This document shows, piece by piece, positions 44,774 to 55,942 of a stretch of 64,000 nucleotides of DNA. The stretch covers positions 36,730,719 through 36,794,718 of the forward strand of contig NC_056033.1 of the NCBI RefSeq assembly GCF_004379255.2. Direction: 5' to 3'. The stretch is from Salvia splendens. Lineage: Eukaryota > Streptophyta > Magnoliopsida > Lamiales > Lamiaceae. Made by a program: the position numbers and the translations under genes. Position 1 is the first letter of the stretch, and the number at the start of each line of letters is the position of its first letter. Below the pieces are notes generated by a model. The model did no database searches, was not told the DNA's origin, and saw only the letters and a program-made list of their open reading frames with translations.

Positions 44774-44787
44774 AATCTCCACCTTGG
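44774..44787 (-). promoter_or_regulatory. Copia-4 polypurine tract
   Basis: CCAAGGTGGAGATT on the element strand abuts the 3' LTR and is identical to that of Copia-2. Confidence 0.8.
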
Positions 44788-44861
44788 CAAAACTTCAAAT
44801 CCCACCAAACACAATCTTCTCCACCCATACAGACACTCGCGGTGCTTTCATATTGGCGCAG

Positions 44862-47800
44862 TCAAGCGCCAGCTCCAAATCGCAGAATATTAACCAAGTC
44901 CAAACAATGTTCAAACTTGGCTCTCGTGACCACCTTGGTCAACATATCTGCAGGATTCTCCAAAGTCGGAACCTTTCGGATGACAATTTCCTCTTCTTCG
45001 AGAATTTTCCGCACAAAATGATAGCGAACATCAATGTGCTTCGTCCTTGCATGAAAGACCTGATTCTTTGCTAAATGAATAGCAATCTGGCTGTCAGAAT
45101 ATACTTCAAGTTGTTTCTGACGAACACCCAATTCTTTCAGCAACCCATGAAGCCAAATCGCCTCCTTCACAGCTTCAGTAATGGCCATGTGCTCTGCCTC
45201 TGTCGTAGACAAAGCTATCGTTGACTGCAAGGTAGACTTCCAACTAACTGTCGCACTCGCTAAAGTGAACAAATAGCCCGTAGTAGATCTTCGCTTATCC
45301 AAATCACCAGCATAGTCGGAATCACAATATCCGACTGCAAAATGACCAAGTGATTTGTCCTGCTCAAACAACAAACCAATATCTACAGTATCTTTGATAT
45401 ACCGCAGAATCCATTTCACAGCTTGCCAATGACCCTTTCCTGGATCATGCATGTACCTGCTCACAGTACCAACGGCCTGTGAAATGTCTGGTCTTGTACA
45501 CACCATTGCATACATCAAGCTTCCAACTGCGTTAGCATAGGGAACCTTCGCCATATATTCTCGTTCATCTTCCGTTTTTGGAGATAACTGAGAACTAAGT
45601 TTCAAATGAGGAGCAAGTGGGGTACTTACAGGTTTGGAATCATCATTTATACCAAAACGTTGTAGTACTTTGGTCAAATACTGCTTCTGTGTCAGCCAAA
45701 GCTTGCCTCCTTCTATATCTCTTGTTATCTCCATGCCGAGAATCTTCTTGGCTTCCCCCAAATCCTTCATCTCGAACTCTTTACTCAATTGAGCCTTCAA
45801 TTTGTCAATTTCAACTTGGCTCTTTGATGCTATCAGCATATCATCAACGTATAAGAGTAGGTAGATGTAGGAACCATCTTGAAGTCTGCGCAAATACACA
45901 CAGTGGTCGTATTTGCTTCTTGTGTACATCTGATCCTTCATAAACTTGTGAAACTGTTTGTACCATTGTCTTGAAGACTGCTTCAATCCGTACAACGATT
46001 TGTACAATTTGCAAACCCAATTTTCTTTACCAGCAACCTTGAATCCCTCCGGTTGGGTCATATAGATTTCGTCCTTCAAATCACCGTGTAAAAACGCGGT
46101 CTTCACATCAAGTTGAGCTAGCTCCAAATTCAACTGCGCTACCAAAGTCAACAAAATTCTAATGGAGGAATGTTTAACAACAGGAGAAAATACCTCATTG
46201 TAATCAATTCTCTCCTTCTGGGCGTAGCCTTTAGCTACCAATCTTGCTTTGTAGCGAACATCATCTTTGTTAGGAAATCTCTCTTTCATTGCAAAAACCC
46301 ATTTACATCCAATTGCCTTCCTGCCTTTCGGCAATGACATCAGCTTCCACGTCTTGTTCTTCTGAAGAGATTGCATCTCTTCTTCGAAAGCACCTTTCCA
46401 ACCATCGCTTTCTGAACTTTCAATAGCTTTTGAAAAGATACATGGAACATCATCAACAACTGGAAGCGCATATGCTACCATATCCGCAAATCGAGCAGGT
46501 TTCTTATTTTCCCGCCTCGTTCGCCTGACTGCAATTGGCTCTGATTGCTGCGAAGGTTCTTGGGGTGGAACCTCTTTATCATCTGACTCTTCTTCTTCCG
46601 TAGGAGAGTCATTTGTGGTGTTCGTAGTTGGGATCACAACTGCCTCTTCGAACTCCACCTGCTTCGGTGTATACTCCACCTGCTGCGAAGTATCACTACT
46701 ATTTGTATTTACCTTATTCAACATGGAAGATTCATCAAAGGTAACATCCCTACTTACAATCGTCATCTTAGACTCCAAACACCATAACTGATATCCTTTA
46801 ACACCAGCACTGAAACCCATAAACAAAGCCTTCTTTGCACGTGGATCCAACTTTGATTCAGTCACATGATAATATGCAATAGAACCAAAAATATGCAAAG
46901 AATCATAATCAGTTGCAGGTTTACCGGATTATACCTCTAAAGGAGTCTTGCCATCAACGGCAGAACATGGCAAACGATTGACAATGTGTTGAGCGTATGT
47001 GATGGCCTCAGCCCAAAATTTTCTGTCTAGCCCAGCATTAGACAGCATACAACGAACTTTCTCCACTAGTGTTCGATTCATACGCTCTGACACTCCATTT
47101 TGCTGTGGTGTATTTCTCACTGTGAAGTGCCGAACTATGCCAAACTCTTGGCATACATCTTGGAAAGGATCACTCTTGTATTCTCCACCGTTGTCAGATC
47201 GGAGAACCTTGATCTTCCTCCCCATCTAATTTTCAACTTGAGCTTTCCATTTCAGAAAAATCCCAAGGACTTCATTTTTGTTCTTCATAGTGTACACCCA
47301 AACTCTCCTGGAAAAATCATCAACAAAAGTGACAAAATAGTGTCTACCTCCAAGTGACGGAGTCTTGGCAGGTCCCCACACATCTGAGTGCACGTAATCC
47401 AGAATTCCCTTCGTATTATGGATTGCAGTGCCAAATTTCACTCTTCGTTGTTTTCCCAGAACACAATGCTCGCAAAACTCTAATTTGCAAGACTTCGTAC
47501 CTTTCAATAATCCTTGCTTGGCGAGAATTTGCAATGATCTCTCACCAGCATGTCCCAATCGCAAATGCCAAAGCTTCGTCGCCTCTGCATCCTTCTTATT
47601 ACTCGAAGTTGCAGTTGCTACTGTCCCAACAACTGTACTACCTTGGTAGTAATACAAATTGTTCTTCCTCACACCTTTCAGCATCACCAATGCTCCTGAA
47701 GTTGCTTTAAGAATTCAATCTCGCATCATCACAACTAGGCCTTTAGATTCTAAGGCCCCCAATGAGATGAGATTCTTCTTCAACTGGGGCACGTACCGCA

Positions 47801-48872
47801 CATCCTTCAAAATTCTAGTGGATCCATCCTGATTCTGTAGCTTGATTGAGCCTATCCCGGCTGTCTTACATGGACTGTCATTCCCCATGTAAACAAGTCT
47901 GCCATTGAGTTCTTCGAAATCAAAGAACCACTCCCTGATGGGACACATATGATAGGTGCAACCTGAATCCAATATCCACTCGTCTGGATGCGATGTTGAA
48001 GGTGAAACCGTCAAAGAACAATCTGACTCCGCATCATTTTTGCATTCAACAACATTTGCATCTTGCGAAGCCTTTTCTTTCTTCTTCAACTTTGGGCAGT
48101 CTTTCTTCCAATGTCCTTTCTCATAACAGAAAGCACACTCATCTTTGGCAACTCGCCTTTTCGATTTGGACCTTCCTCTTCTCTCCTTTGATCGGCCTTG
48201 TTGACGACCTCTTGCCACTAAAGCTTCATCTGTAACTGCTTTGCCTTTCATTTTATCTGTCTTTCGCAATTCATGACTATACAAAGCAGAACATACAGTA
48301 TCTAAAGACACATTCTCTTTACCGTGGAGTAATGTGGTCTCCAGATGTTCAAATTCATCAGGTAGAGACGACAACAACATCAATGCCAGATCCTCATCCT
48401 CAAATTTCACATCTAAATTTAGCAGGTCTGCTACTAATTGGTTAAACAAAGTAATGTGTTCATTCATAGTGGTACCTGGTCGGTATTCAAATCGGAACAA
48501 CCTTTTCTTCATAAGGAGCTTATTCTGACCACTCTTCTTCAGAAATTTGTCCTCCGGTGTCTTCCACAATCTATGTGCAGAAGTCTCATTCTTGACAGCA
48601 TACTTCTGCTCCTTGGACAGACACGACCGAATTGTTCCACAAGCTAACCGATTTATGGTACTCCAATCTTTATCATCTATATCTTCTGGTTTCTTTTCTT
48701 CAATGGAAATGTCAAGACCTTGCAGGAAAAGAGAGTCTAGAACCTCCCCCTGCCACATACCAAAATGGCCAGTACCGTCAAATATCTCCACCGTCAATTT
48801 CATATTTGACAGTGGAAACCTCGACCACGATGACGAAGAACTAGCCTTGTTTTCTTGATCATTACCCGCCAT
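44862..48872 (-). pseudogene. Copia-4 gag-pol with three nonsense codons
   Basis: A single frame of about 1,337 codons from MAGNDQENKASSSSSW to NILRFGAGA, interrupted at 47712 (TGA; Copia-2 has Gly there), 47226 (TAG, likely from Gln) and 46914 (TAA; Copia-2 has Trp). No frameshift is needed. Domains in order: gag with CCHC knuckle (CAFCYEKGHWKKDC), protease (WILDSGCTYHM), pre-integrase (WHLRLGHAGERS ... CEHC), integrase (HSDVWGPAK, RSDNGGEYKS, NGVSERMN), reverse transcriptase with intact YVDDMLIASK, and RNase H (CDSDYAGDLDKRRST, TTEAEHM, YSDSQIAI). All catalytic residues that I can place are kept. It is a good template for reading the more decayed Copia-2. Confidence 0.92.
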
Positions 48873-48931
48873 TACAGACTCAAAATAAAGTATTCAATAT
48901 TACAAACAAATAGAACCAAGGACGAACCTTT

Positions 48932-48944
48932 GGCTCTGATACCA
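48932..48944 (-). promoter_or_regulatory. Copia-4 primer-binding site
   Basis: TGGTATCAGAGCC on the element strand, two bases from the 5' LTR. Confidence 0.9.
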
Positions 48945-48946
48945 CT

Positions 48947-49442
48947 TGTTGAGAAAACCGGGTAATTTTCTCTCAAATAGTGAAATAAACCCATTCAGTA
49001 ATTTCAGAGTTAACCCAACGGAGTCTACTCGATAAAATTACTTCCCCAAATAAATTCTCCGGAAAGACTGGTGGGACACTGTCCGCTCTTAAATACCAGA
49101 CTCCCAACAGAATTTATCAGTCGGTGTACAAAACACTACTACCAAACCCGCAAATAATATTGAATACAATACCACAACAGAAAATAAACCCAGAAATAAA
49201 TGCGGAACAAAATAAATAATAAAGAAAGAACACACCTGAAACTTTGATAATGGAGTTCGACCAAATTGCCTACGTCTCCGAGCACCCTCTGCAGAGCCCG
49301 CTTATATATAGACGGAGAAGAGAATACAATATTTGGGGATGTTAACTAATGGGGCAGGAGAGTTCCTTTTATAGGCAACTCTCCCCCAAACTAATTCCTA
49401 TACCCACCGATGTGGGATGGCAAAATTTGTCAAACTTCAACA
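48947..49442 (-). repeat. Copia-4 5' LTR
   Basis: 496 bp, closely matching the left LTR. A TATA-like CTATATATAAGCGG is seen on the element strand near 49300. Confidence 0.92.
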
Positions 49443-49445
49443 GAG

Positions 49446-49664
49446 TGTTCAACAGCCGTCAGATTAGATCAGTTTAGGATCTTTAATCCAGGCCATTGAT
49501 TTCATTTCTGACTGTTGTGTTTTAGAATTGAATGTATAAAGTTTGTTTAGAGTTGTTGAGTCAGTTTTGTAGCTCAGATTGTATCCTCTCGATTCTACAA
49601 AAAACCAATAAGAGTATTCTTGTTTCTCAACTTGTTCTTCTTCAATTTCACATAGATTCTAACA
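49446..49664 (+). repeat. Copia-5 5' LTR
   Basis: 219 bp with TGTT...AACA ends. The next bases read ATTGGCGCCGTCAGG, a primer site ending in GGCGCC rather than the GGTATCAGAGC used by the other copia elements here. Confidence 0.7.
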
Positions 49665-49742
49665 ATTGGCGCCGTCAGGTGGGAAAATTGAGTGAAATTT
49701 TTTCTGATATTGTTCTTGTTGGAAACGGATCTGCGACCGAAG

Positions 49743-50513
49743 ATGACATCAAGGTTCGGAGCCGAAAAATTCACAGGCAAGAACGATTTTGCTCTGTGGA
49801 GGATGAAGATGCGTGCTATGCTTACGTAGCAGGGTTTATCTTCAGCTCTGACGAAGGAGGTGAAGGATGGAAAAGAGGCAGTGGCCTCTGATGCGAAGAC
49901 TACTCAGAAGAATGAGGAAATTGAGGCGAAAGCATTTAGCACGATAGTTCTATGCCTCGGTGATAAAGTTCTGCGGGAAATATCGAGAGAAACTACAACG
50001 ACAGGTATTATGTCAAAACTCGAATATCTATATCTTACAAAATCTTTAGTGAATAGGCTGCTTATGAAGCAGCGTTTATACTCGTATAAATTTGTGTAAG
50101 GAAAGGGGATCTTGGAGCAATTGGAGGATTTCAATAAAACCGTGGATGATCTTGAAAATATTGATGTCTCGATCGGTGATGAAGATAAAGCCATCTTGTT
50201 ATTGAATGCACTTCCACACAGTTATGATCAGTTACGCGATGCAATCTTGTATGGCCGAGAAAAGACCATCACACTTCAAGAAGTGCAGTCGGCCTTGAGA
50301 TCAAAGGAGCTACAGAAAGGAGAGGTGAGGGTTTCTGAATCGGTCTCAGAGAGTTTGAATGTGAAGAAATTTAAGGGGAAGAAGCCATTCAAGAAATTCA
50401 ATGAAACCTCCAAGAACACACCAAATGATCAGAAAGAGACGCATTCCTGCCATTGGTGTAAAAAGCCTGGCCATTTGAAGAAGGATTGTTATGGTTGGAA
50501 GAGAAAACAATAA
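49743..50513 (+). pseudogene. Copia-5 gag
   Basis: One frame from ATG 49743 (MTSRFGAEKFTGKNDFALWR) to a TAA after the zinc knuckle, with in-frame stops near 49825 (TAG) and 50097 (TAA). It has the gag N-terminal FTGKNDFALWRMKMR block, UBN2 body (DLENIDVSIGDEDKAILLLN, ALPHSYDQLRDAILYG) and CCHC knuckle CHWCKKPGHLKKDC (about 50447). The remainder of the polyprotein is missing. Confidence 0.85.
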
Positions 50514-50716
50514 TAAAATGGTGGAAAAGTTGTGAATTCCACTCAGGCAGTTGAGGAGATGAGACTCCAATGGCCTTAAATGCCAGGGAGAGTGTAGAAG
50601 TGAAAAATAAAAGGGAGAGGGCAGAAAATGAAAAAGTGATGGAGCGAGAAAGAGACGGAGGATGAATTAAAGCACAGGATTGTGCTGCAAACTAACTACC
50701 AAGAATGCTTCTCTAA

Positions 50717-51619
50717 GAGCATCTCCAATGGCAGCTAGCGGACCGGCTAGCCGATTCCCAGCGCTGGTCGGTCCGTTCGCCTAACCATTGGAGTTGGCTA
50801 GCGCCAAATCGGCGAGCGGACGCCGATTCTCAGGCGCTGGCCGATCGGCTAGCCGCCATTGCAGGCTCCCGATCGGCCAGCTCGATTTTTTTTTTTAATT
50901 TTTCGAAACACTATATATACGCGATTTGCACGTCATTTTCATTCGCACCACTTGTTTTAACGAGTTTTCTCTCGCATCAGATGAGAGGAAATCCTACTTC
51001 ACGGAACAGCAGGAGTCGGCGCGCAATGACGTGGTGCGCGCATTTGGTGTGCTCCAGTCTCGATGGGCGGCAATTAGGGGTCCAACGCGTTTGTGGCATG
51101 TCGACTGCATTGCAGATATAATGTACGCATGTATTATCCTACACAACATGATTGTCGAAGATGAAGGTGTACAACTGACTAGTTGGGCCAATGACGATGC
51201 TAATGAAGCCGGCCCAAGCCACGGCGTGGCCGCCCTCAACGTACGAAGGGGGGCACCTCACGATGAAGTCGGCCGCCTCAATGCACAAGCCGACATGCGC
51301 CAAGTGGATGCTCATATTCAACTCCAAAAGGATTTAATTGAAGAGTTGTGGGCGCGGAGGACTGCACGTCATTAGATTTTTTTTAATTAATGTAATTTTT
51401 TTTAATTAATGTATTTTTTTATTTTAAATATTATTATTGAATTTTCTTGTATCTGTGTCGTAAATTTAATTCCGTATTTTGTGTGATTATTAATTATTTA
51501 TTTTTTATAATTTTGTTTATTGTAGTTAGCCTATTGCATTTCCAGTTGCTTGTCCTAATAATGTGGCAGGAAGAGTTTATGACTAGCTTATGACTGATCT
51601 ATTACCGTTGGAGATGGTC
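50717..51619 (+). mobile_element. PIF/Harbinger deletion derivative (Harbinger-2)
   Basis: Inverted ends GAGCATCTCCAATGG and, reverse-complemented on the right, GACCATCTCCAACGG. Exact TAA target duplication at 50714-50716 and 51620-51622. 903 bp. The 5' region matches the leader of Harbinger-1 (ACGCGATTTGCAC, TTCATTCGCACCACTTG), then jumps straight to the C-terminal third of the transposase, so an internal deletion removed the rest. GC-rich subterminal repeats (GGCTAGC, CGATCGGC) lie at 50730-50880. Confidence 0.88.
50926..51375 (+). pseudogene. C-terminal remnant of Harbinger transposase
   Basis: 149 codons whose last 130 or so align with the end of the Harbinger-1 transposase (QESARNDV..AFGVLQSRWAA, DCIADIMYACIILHNMIVED, LQKDLIEELWARRTAR). 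The first two catalytic Asp are deleted, and the position of the catalytic Glu is Val (NDVVRAFG where Harbinger-1 has KDVERAFG). It has no nuclease function. The ATG lies in former leader sequence and is probably fortuitous. Confidence 0.85.
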
Positions 51620-51622
51620 TAA

Positions 51623-51952
51623 CTACAAACCAAATCAACCAAAATAGTAAACCAATAGCGCTCTCTCTCTCTCTCAAATGGAAGGATATGAAATAGAAAA
51701 ATGGGATTCAGTGCACGTTTCTCCCTGGGAAATGGGTGTATGGTAGTGCAGCAGAAATGAGAGAGATAGAGCCAGCAAGAGCTATAGCTGAATTTGAGTG
51801 CATACTAGTACTAATGATAGCTAACGTAAATATAAACCCCACGCGCGAAATCAATTGCCACGTCAGATTCTTCATGTATGTCGTACTCGTACACATATCA
51901 TCATTCCTTGGCCATTGATTTTATGTGCATCGATAAAACGAAATTTGATTAC
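51623..51952. other. Intergenic DNA with a short (CT)n tract
   Basis: A CT microsatellite is present at about 51661-51675. No gene can be supported; the small open frames on both strands are unremarkable. Confidence 0.5.
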
Positions 51953-51954
51953 TA

Positions 51955-52156
51955 CTCCATCTGTCCCATTAAATATGCAATATTTACTTTTCGGTATGAG
52001 ATTTTATGTATTGTTGTTTTGTGAGTTAATGAAGAGAGAGTAAAGTAAGAGAGAAGAAAAAATAGAGAGAGTATTGTTTCCATTTTTAGAAACGTTTTAT
52101 TTTTAATGGGACAGACAAAAAAAGAAAACGTTTCATTTCTAATAGGACAGAGGGAG
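51955..52156. mobile_element. Stowaway-like MITE, complete
   Basis: 202 bp with inverted ends CTCCATCTGTCCCATTA (left) and CTCCCTCTGTCCTATTA (right, reverse-complemented). Flanked by TA on both sides (51953-51954 and 52157-52158), the Tc1/mariner duplication. An internal GGGACAGAC copy near 52107 suggests a duplicated terminus. Confidence 0.8.
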
Positions 52157-52158
52157 TA

Positions 52159-52712
52159 TTTGATTTGATGATGTACTATCACTCATTAATCTTATGCAAA
52201 CCTTAGAATTCACCGAGTCACCGAGGAAATTGGGGACTAAGAGTGTCCACAGTAATATGGCACAACCACGAACTCGCCCTAGGAGTACTTACTAATAACT
52301 TATCAATTACATTATGTACTAGAAATTTTGGACGTGGCAACAACGTTCACAATTAATGTTTATGTGCATAACTTAAATTGAGTAGTGGAGTAGTATGTAG
52401 TAATATACTTTGTCGTCTCAATTAATGACATATACTATATCTTTAGAACTAAACTACGATAAATTAACTTAATTAACCACAACTAATCCACCCTACCTTA
52501 TCCCTAACTCTAGAAATGTGATCGCCGCTGCCTCCATTCATAATCGTTTCCGTTATTGTTTCAATTGCAATTCTAGCATAAACGGACTACAGTATGTTTT
52601 ACGGAGTATAATTCAAGCTCTGGAGTATATATATTGAAAGCTATATGCATGGTAGGGCAAAATAAACCGGCCTATATATATGCAATTAATGGGTGCTTGA
52701 CTAATATATATC
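52159..52712. other. AT-rich intergenic DNA
   Basis: No gene or complete element was found. It ends in a (TA)n tract where the next mobile element begins. Confidence 0.5.
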
Positions 52713-53145
52713 TATATATATATATATATATAGGGATGTATTCATTTCCTTTTCTCATATTTCCTCATTTTTTCTTTTTAATCTCAACCTTTAATTCCAG
52801 CAATCTTGTGGCTTAAAAAAATCGCTGATTCCATTTAATTATTATCAATTAAAAATCGATTAAGGGCAGATTTGGTAGATAATTATGTGTTAGTTATGGA
52901 AATTCCATGATTCTCTCCTTTGCAAATATTACGGTTTATTTTCTTCTCTCACGTCGAAGAAGGCAGAGAAGCGTCAGACGTATATGATTCTGCATTACTA
53001 TTTTTTGGAAGGTTTCAATTATCACAAATCTAAATCCTATTGTTAATCAGTCGTTGGTAGTCAGAGCGTGATCTTAAGCAATGGAAGAAGGTAAATCATG
53101 AAGTAGCATGTTTTTTTAATGTTGCGGATCTTTCTGTAGAAGTGG

Positions 53146-54035
53146 TAGCAGTTTGATTATTTGATTTTTAATCAACAATTAAATTGTGTTTTGTGTTGCC
53201 ATGGTATAACATTATTGCTTTCTGTGAGAACTTTCTCCATGGATTCGCTAGCGGCATATGTAGGGTATTAGGTTGAGACGAAGCATATAATGCACGTATT
53301 GACGATGTATAATGCACTTAGGTTTCTATATAATGCATAATTCGTGAGAGGCAATGTTTCGGGTAAAAAAGATTTCGTCTGGATTGCGCGGTGTGGCACA
53401 CGTTGCTTGTTTCCCCTAAGGGTTTAATAAGCCTAGGGGGTAGGGTGTCGTATGTACAAGTTGTATTAGTTTGATTAATTGATTTTTAATCAACAGTAAA
53501 ATCATGTTTTTTGTTGCCATGGTATAACATTACTGCTTGCTGTGAGAAATTTCTCCAAGGATTCGCGGGCGGCATATGTAGGGTATTAGGTTGAGACTCG
53601 GCATATAATGCACATATTGACGACGTATGATGCACTTAGATGTCTATATAATGCATAATTAGTGAGCGAGATTGTTTCGGGTAAAAAAGATAGGGTCGTC
53701 TGGTTTGCGATTTGTGGCGCACCTTGCTTGTTTCCCCTAAGGGTTTAATAAGCCTAGGGGGTAGGGTGTAGTATGTAGGGGGTAGGTTTTAATCAACAAT
53801 TAAATCGTGTTTTGTGTTGACATTGTATAACATTACTGATTGCTTTGAGAATTTTCTCCATGGATTCGGTAGCGGCATATGTAGGGTATTAGGTTGAGAC
53901 GAAGCATATAATGCACGTATTGACGATGTATAATGCACTTAGGTTTCTATATAATGCATAATTCGTGAGAGGCAATGTTTCGGGTAAAAAAGATTTCGTC
54001 TGGATTGCGCGGTGTGGCGCACGTTGCTTGTTTCA
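53146..54035. repeat. About 310-bp tandem repeat in element A
   Basis: Three units, each with GATTTTTAATCAACA, GTGTTG.CAT.GTATAACATT, GTAGGGTATTAGGTTGAGAC and GTTTCGGGTAAAAAAGA. The first two end in CCCCTAAGGGTTTAATAAGC; the third ends early near 54035. Unit starts are near 53146, 53465 and 53785. Confidence 0.8.
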
Positions 54036-54206
54036 AAAAGACTTTCTCAAAAACATTGTTAAGTGTATTGAAGGTTGTAATAATATCTAAAATGCTAAGT
54101 CTTCCAACAAATACCAGAGAGTCACGCACTACAAACCATAATTTTCTACCCAGCATTTGAAATTGAAATTTGCAGGTTTTTCGCGGCAGTATAGTTGATC
54201 CTGTTT

Positions 54207-55242
54207 TCACCCCGTAGGTTGTTTAGGCTCTCCTTGACTACCAGAGGTCCCAGGGCCTATCTCGGCTAACCTCTCCCTAAATCTTTTAGCAAGGGCCACT
54301 GGAATAATGTCGTCGACAACACTGTCTATGTCGACTCTAAGCTGGTTATCTGAAATGGACCAAAAAACACATCATGAACTGAATTTGATTACTGATTAAT
54401 ATGTATAGCAGAATATATGATGCTGAAGTCGCAATAATTAATAAATTAAACTTAAACACCACAGATAACACCATTAATACATATACCACAACATATGATG
54501 CGTATGGCACAATAATTAGTGTATAATACTTAACAACGACAGCTATGACCGTAAATAATGCTTCAAATACTTACTACAATGCAAATATCACGTTACATAA
54601 TGCACAGAATAAAGTAAATAATGCACATAAATTTACAGGTTAACTTTATGCATAAATCATAGAGGACACATAATGCACAGAATGGCCTACAAAAATGCAC
54701 AGAGTAATCTTAGCCATATTGCATACAATGAACCAAATAATTCTTACTGTCAATCCATATTGTAAAGAATCTATATTCAATCGTCAATCTGAATCCTCTG
54801 AAACAACACAGACAACACACCATTTTAACAGCAATATAATGCAAAGATAATGATACATAATGCACAGTATTGCCTTAAAAATGCACACAGTAATCTTAGC
54901 CATAATGCATAAAATGACCCAAATAATGCAAGCTGTCAAATCAATTTTTAAATAATATACATTTAATCATCAATCTGAATCCTCTGTAACAATACAAACA
55001 ACACACCTTTTCAACAGCAATATAATGCATAGATAATGATACATAATGCACGATATGCCCAAAAAAATGCACACAGTAATGTTAAATATCTTATTCTCTA
55101 GCACGGTTAACACAAGCAACACACAGACCTGGGACCATTATTATACACAATAAACTAAACTGATACTGAAAAACACAAGATGCGACGACAATCTACCTGC
55201 ATCCTGTGAGGCTTGCGAGCGCGGACGTCCTCTTTTAGGCAT
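54207..55242 (-). CDS. Spliced 62-residue AT-hook ORF inside element A
   Basis: Two exons on the minus strand: 55242-55197 (ATG, MPKRGRPRSQASQDA) and 54349-54207 (NQLRVDIDSVVDDIIPVALA and on to a TGA). The donor is CAG/GTAGAT and the acceptor TTTCAG/AT. The phase-1 join makes an Asp codon and keeps the frame. KRGRPR is an AT-hook core, which binds the minor groove of AT-rich DNA. The second exon predicts one amphipathic helix (AKRFRERLAEI) and a Pro/Gly/Ser/Gln tail. The 847-bp intron is filled with ATAATGCAC-type repeats. Upstream (55480-55660, minus strand) the text CCGAAACCCTAAAATTCTCC and a GC-rich stretch look like the leader of a plant gene, so the piece may be a captured host gene end. 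No family is recognised. Confidence 0.45.
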
Positions 55243-55819
55243 TTTGAACCTGGCATAAAACAGAAATATAAGAGACCTAAATCCATCCCCATTTAACACA
55301 ACACAATATCTACATCAGGATAATCAGTTACAACCAATTGTCGAACAATTTATTTCGGATATTTTTGCGCCTCGTCGCATTCAAAGATTCAATTTTTACA
55401 ACATGGGTCTGCCAAATCACTGAAAAAAGACGCCTAAATCACTGTCGACACATACAAACTAGAAATGAATTGGTGTTTCTGAGTATATGTTATCGGCGAG
55501 AGCTACTAACTACGAAATTCGGTCGACAAAATCACCAGTATTCTCCGGCGGCGCTGGGAGGGAGAATTTTAGGGTTTCGGCTGTTGAGAAAGTGGAAGGA
55601 GTGGCTTGGGTTAAGTGGGTAATGAATGAAGAAAGAAGTAGAAAGGGGTCGTTTCAAATCCCCCGAATTTCTCGACTACCAAAAATATGGCGGTTCATAT
55701 TTGGTTAAAATGTCTAGATTAACCCTATACTGCATGTACCATCCTTCTATAATGCAACACGGAAGTAGTTTTATTGACACATTTTGATCCGTCGATTCCC
55801 TACATCTAACGGTTATTAT

Positions 55820-55942
55820 TAAGAAAGAAAAAGGATGTAAGATGTGAAAAGGAGAATAAGGTGCCCCTATATATATATATATATATATATATAGGGGCAC
55901 CTTATTCTCCTTTTCACATCTTAGATCCTTTTTCCTTCTTAA
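55820..55942. repeat. Near-perfect palindrome around a (TA)n core
   Basis: The right end of element A (GGATGTAAGATGTGAAAAGG, then AGAATAAGGTGCCCC) meets its inverted copy at the left end of element B across (TA)n at 55868-55893. The arms are about 48 bp with only a few mismatches. Confidence 0.9.

Larger units (their letters stand above)
44277..49442 (-). mobile_element. Ty1/copia LTR retrotransposon (Copia-4)
   Basis: A 5.2-kb element on the minus strand with LTRs of 497 and 496 bp and an exact target duplication GAGTG (44272-44276 and 49443-49447). It is the same family as Copia-2. By eye the LTRs differ at about eleven sites plus one indel. The whole gag-pol frame can be followed with only three internal stop codons. 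It inserted beside the HIPP gene and exactly at the first bases of an older copia LTR (49446). Confidence 0.92.
49446..50513 (+). mobile_element. Truncated Ty1/copia element (Copia-5): 5' LTR and gag only
   Basis: An LTR of 219 bp (TGTTCAACAGCC...TTCTAACA, inverted termini TGTT/AACA) is followed by a primer-binding-like ATTGGCGCCGTC and a gag frame. No protease, integrase, RT or second LTR is present. The LTR start overlaps the GAGTG duplication of Copia-4, so Copia-4 landed on its edge. The sequence to 50713 may include more remnant, and a Harbinger element follows. Confidence 0.75.
52731..55869 (-). mobile_element. TIR element A of the (TA)n-anchored chain, with captured gene
   Basis: The left end starts at a (TA)n tract with TAGGGATGTATTCATTTCC. 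The right end, reverse-complemented, starts TAGGGGCACCTTATTCTCC, also at a (TA)n tract. The two ends are alike over about 60 bp (shared CCTTTTC.CAT and TTTTTC.TTTTTAAT) but not identical. The interior has a three-copy tandem repeat, many ATAATGCAC motifs, and a spliced ORF on the minus strand. No transposase is seen, so it would be non-autonomous. A Mutator-like origin is possible but unproven. Confidence 0.5.
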
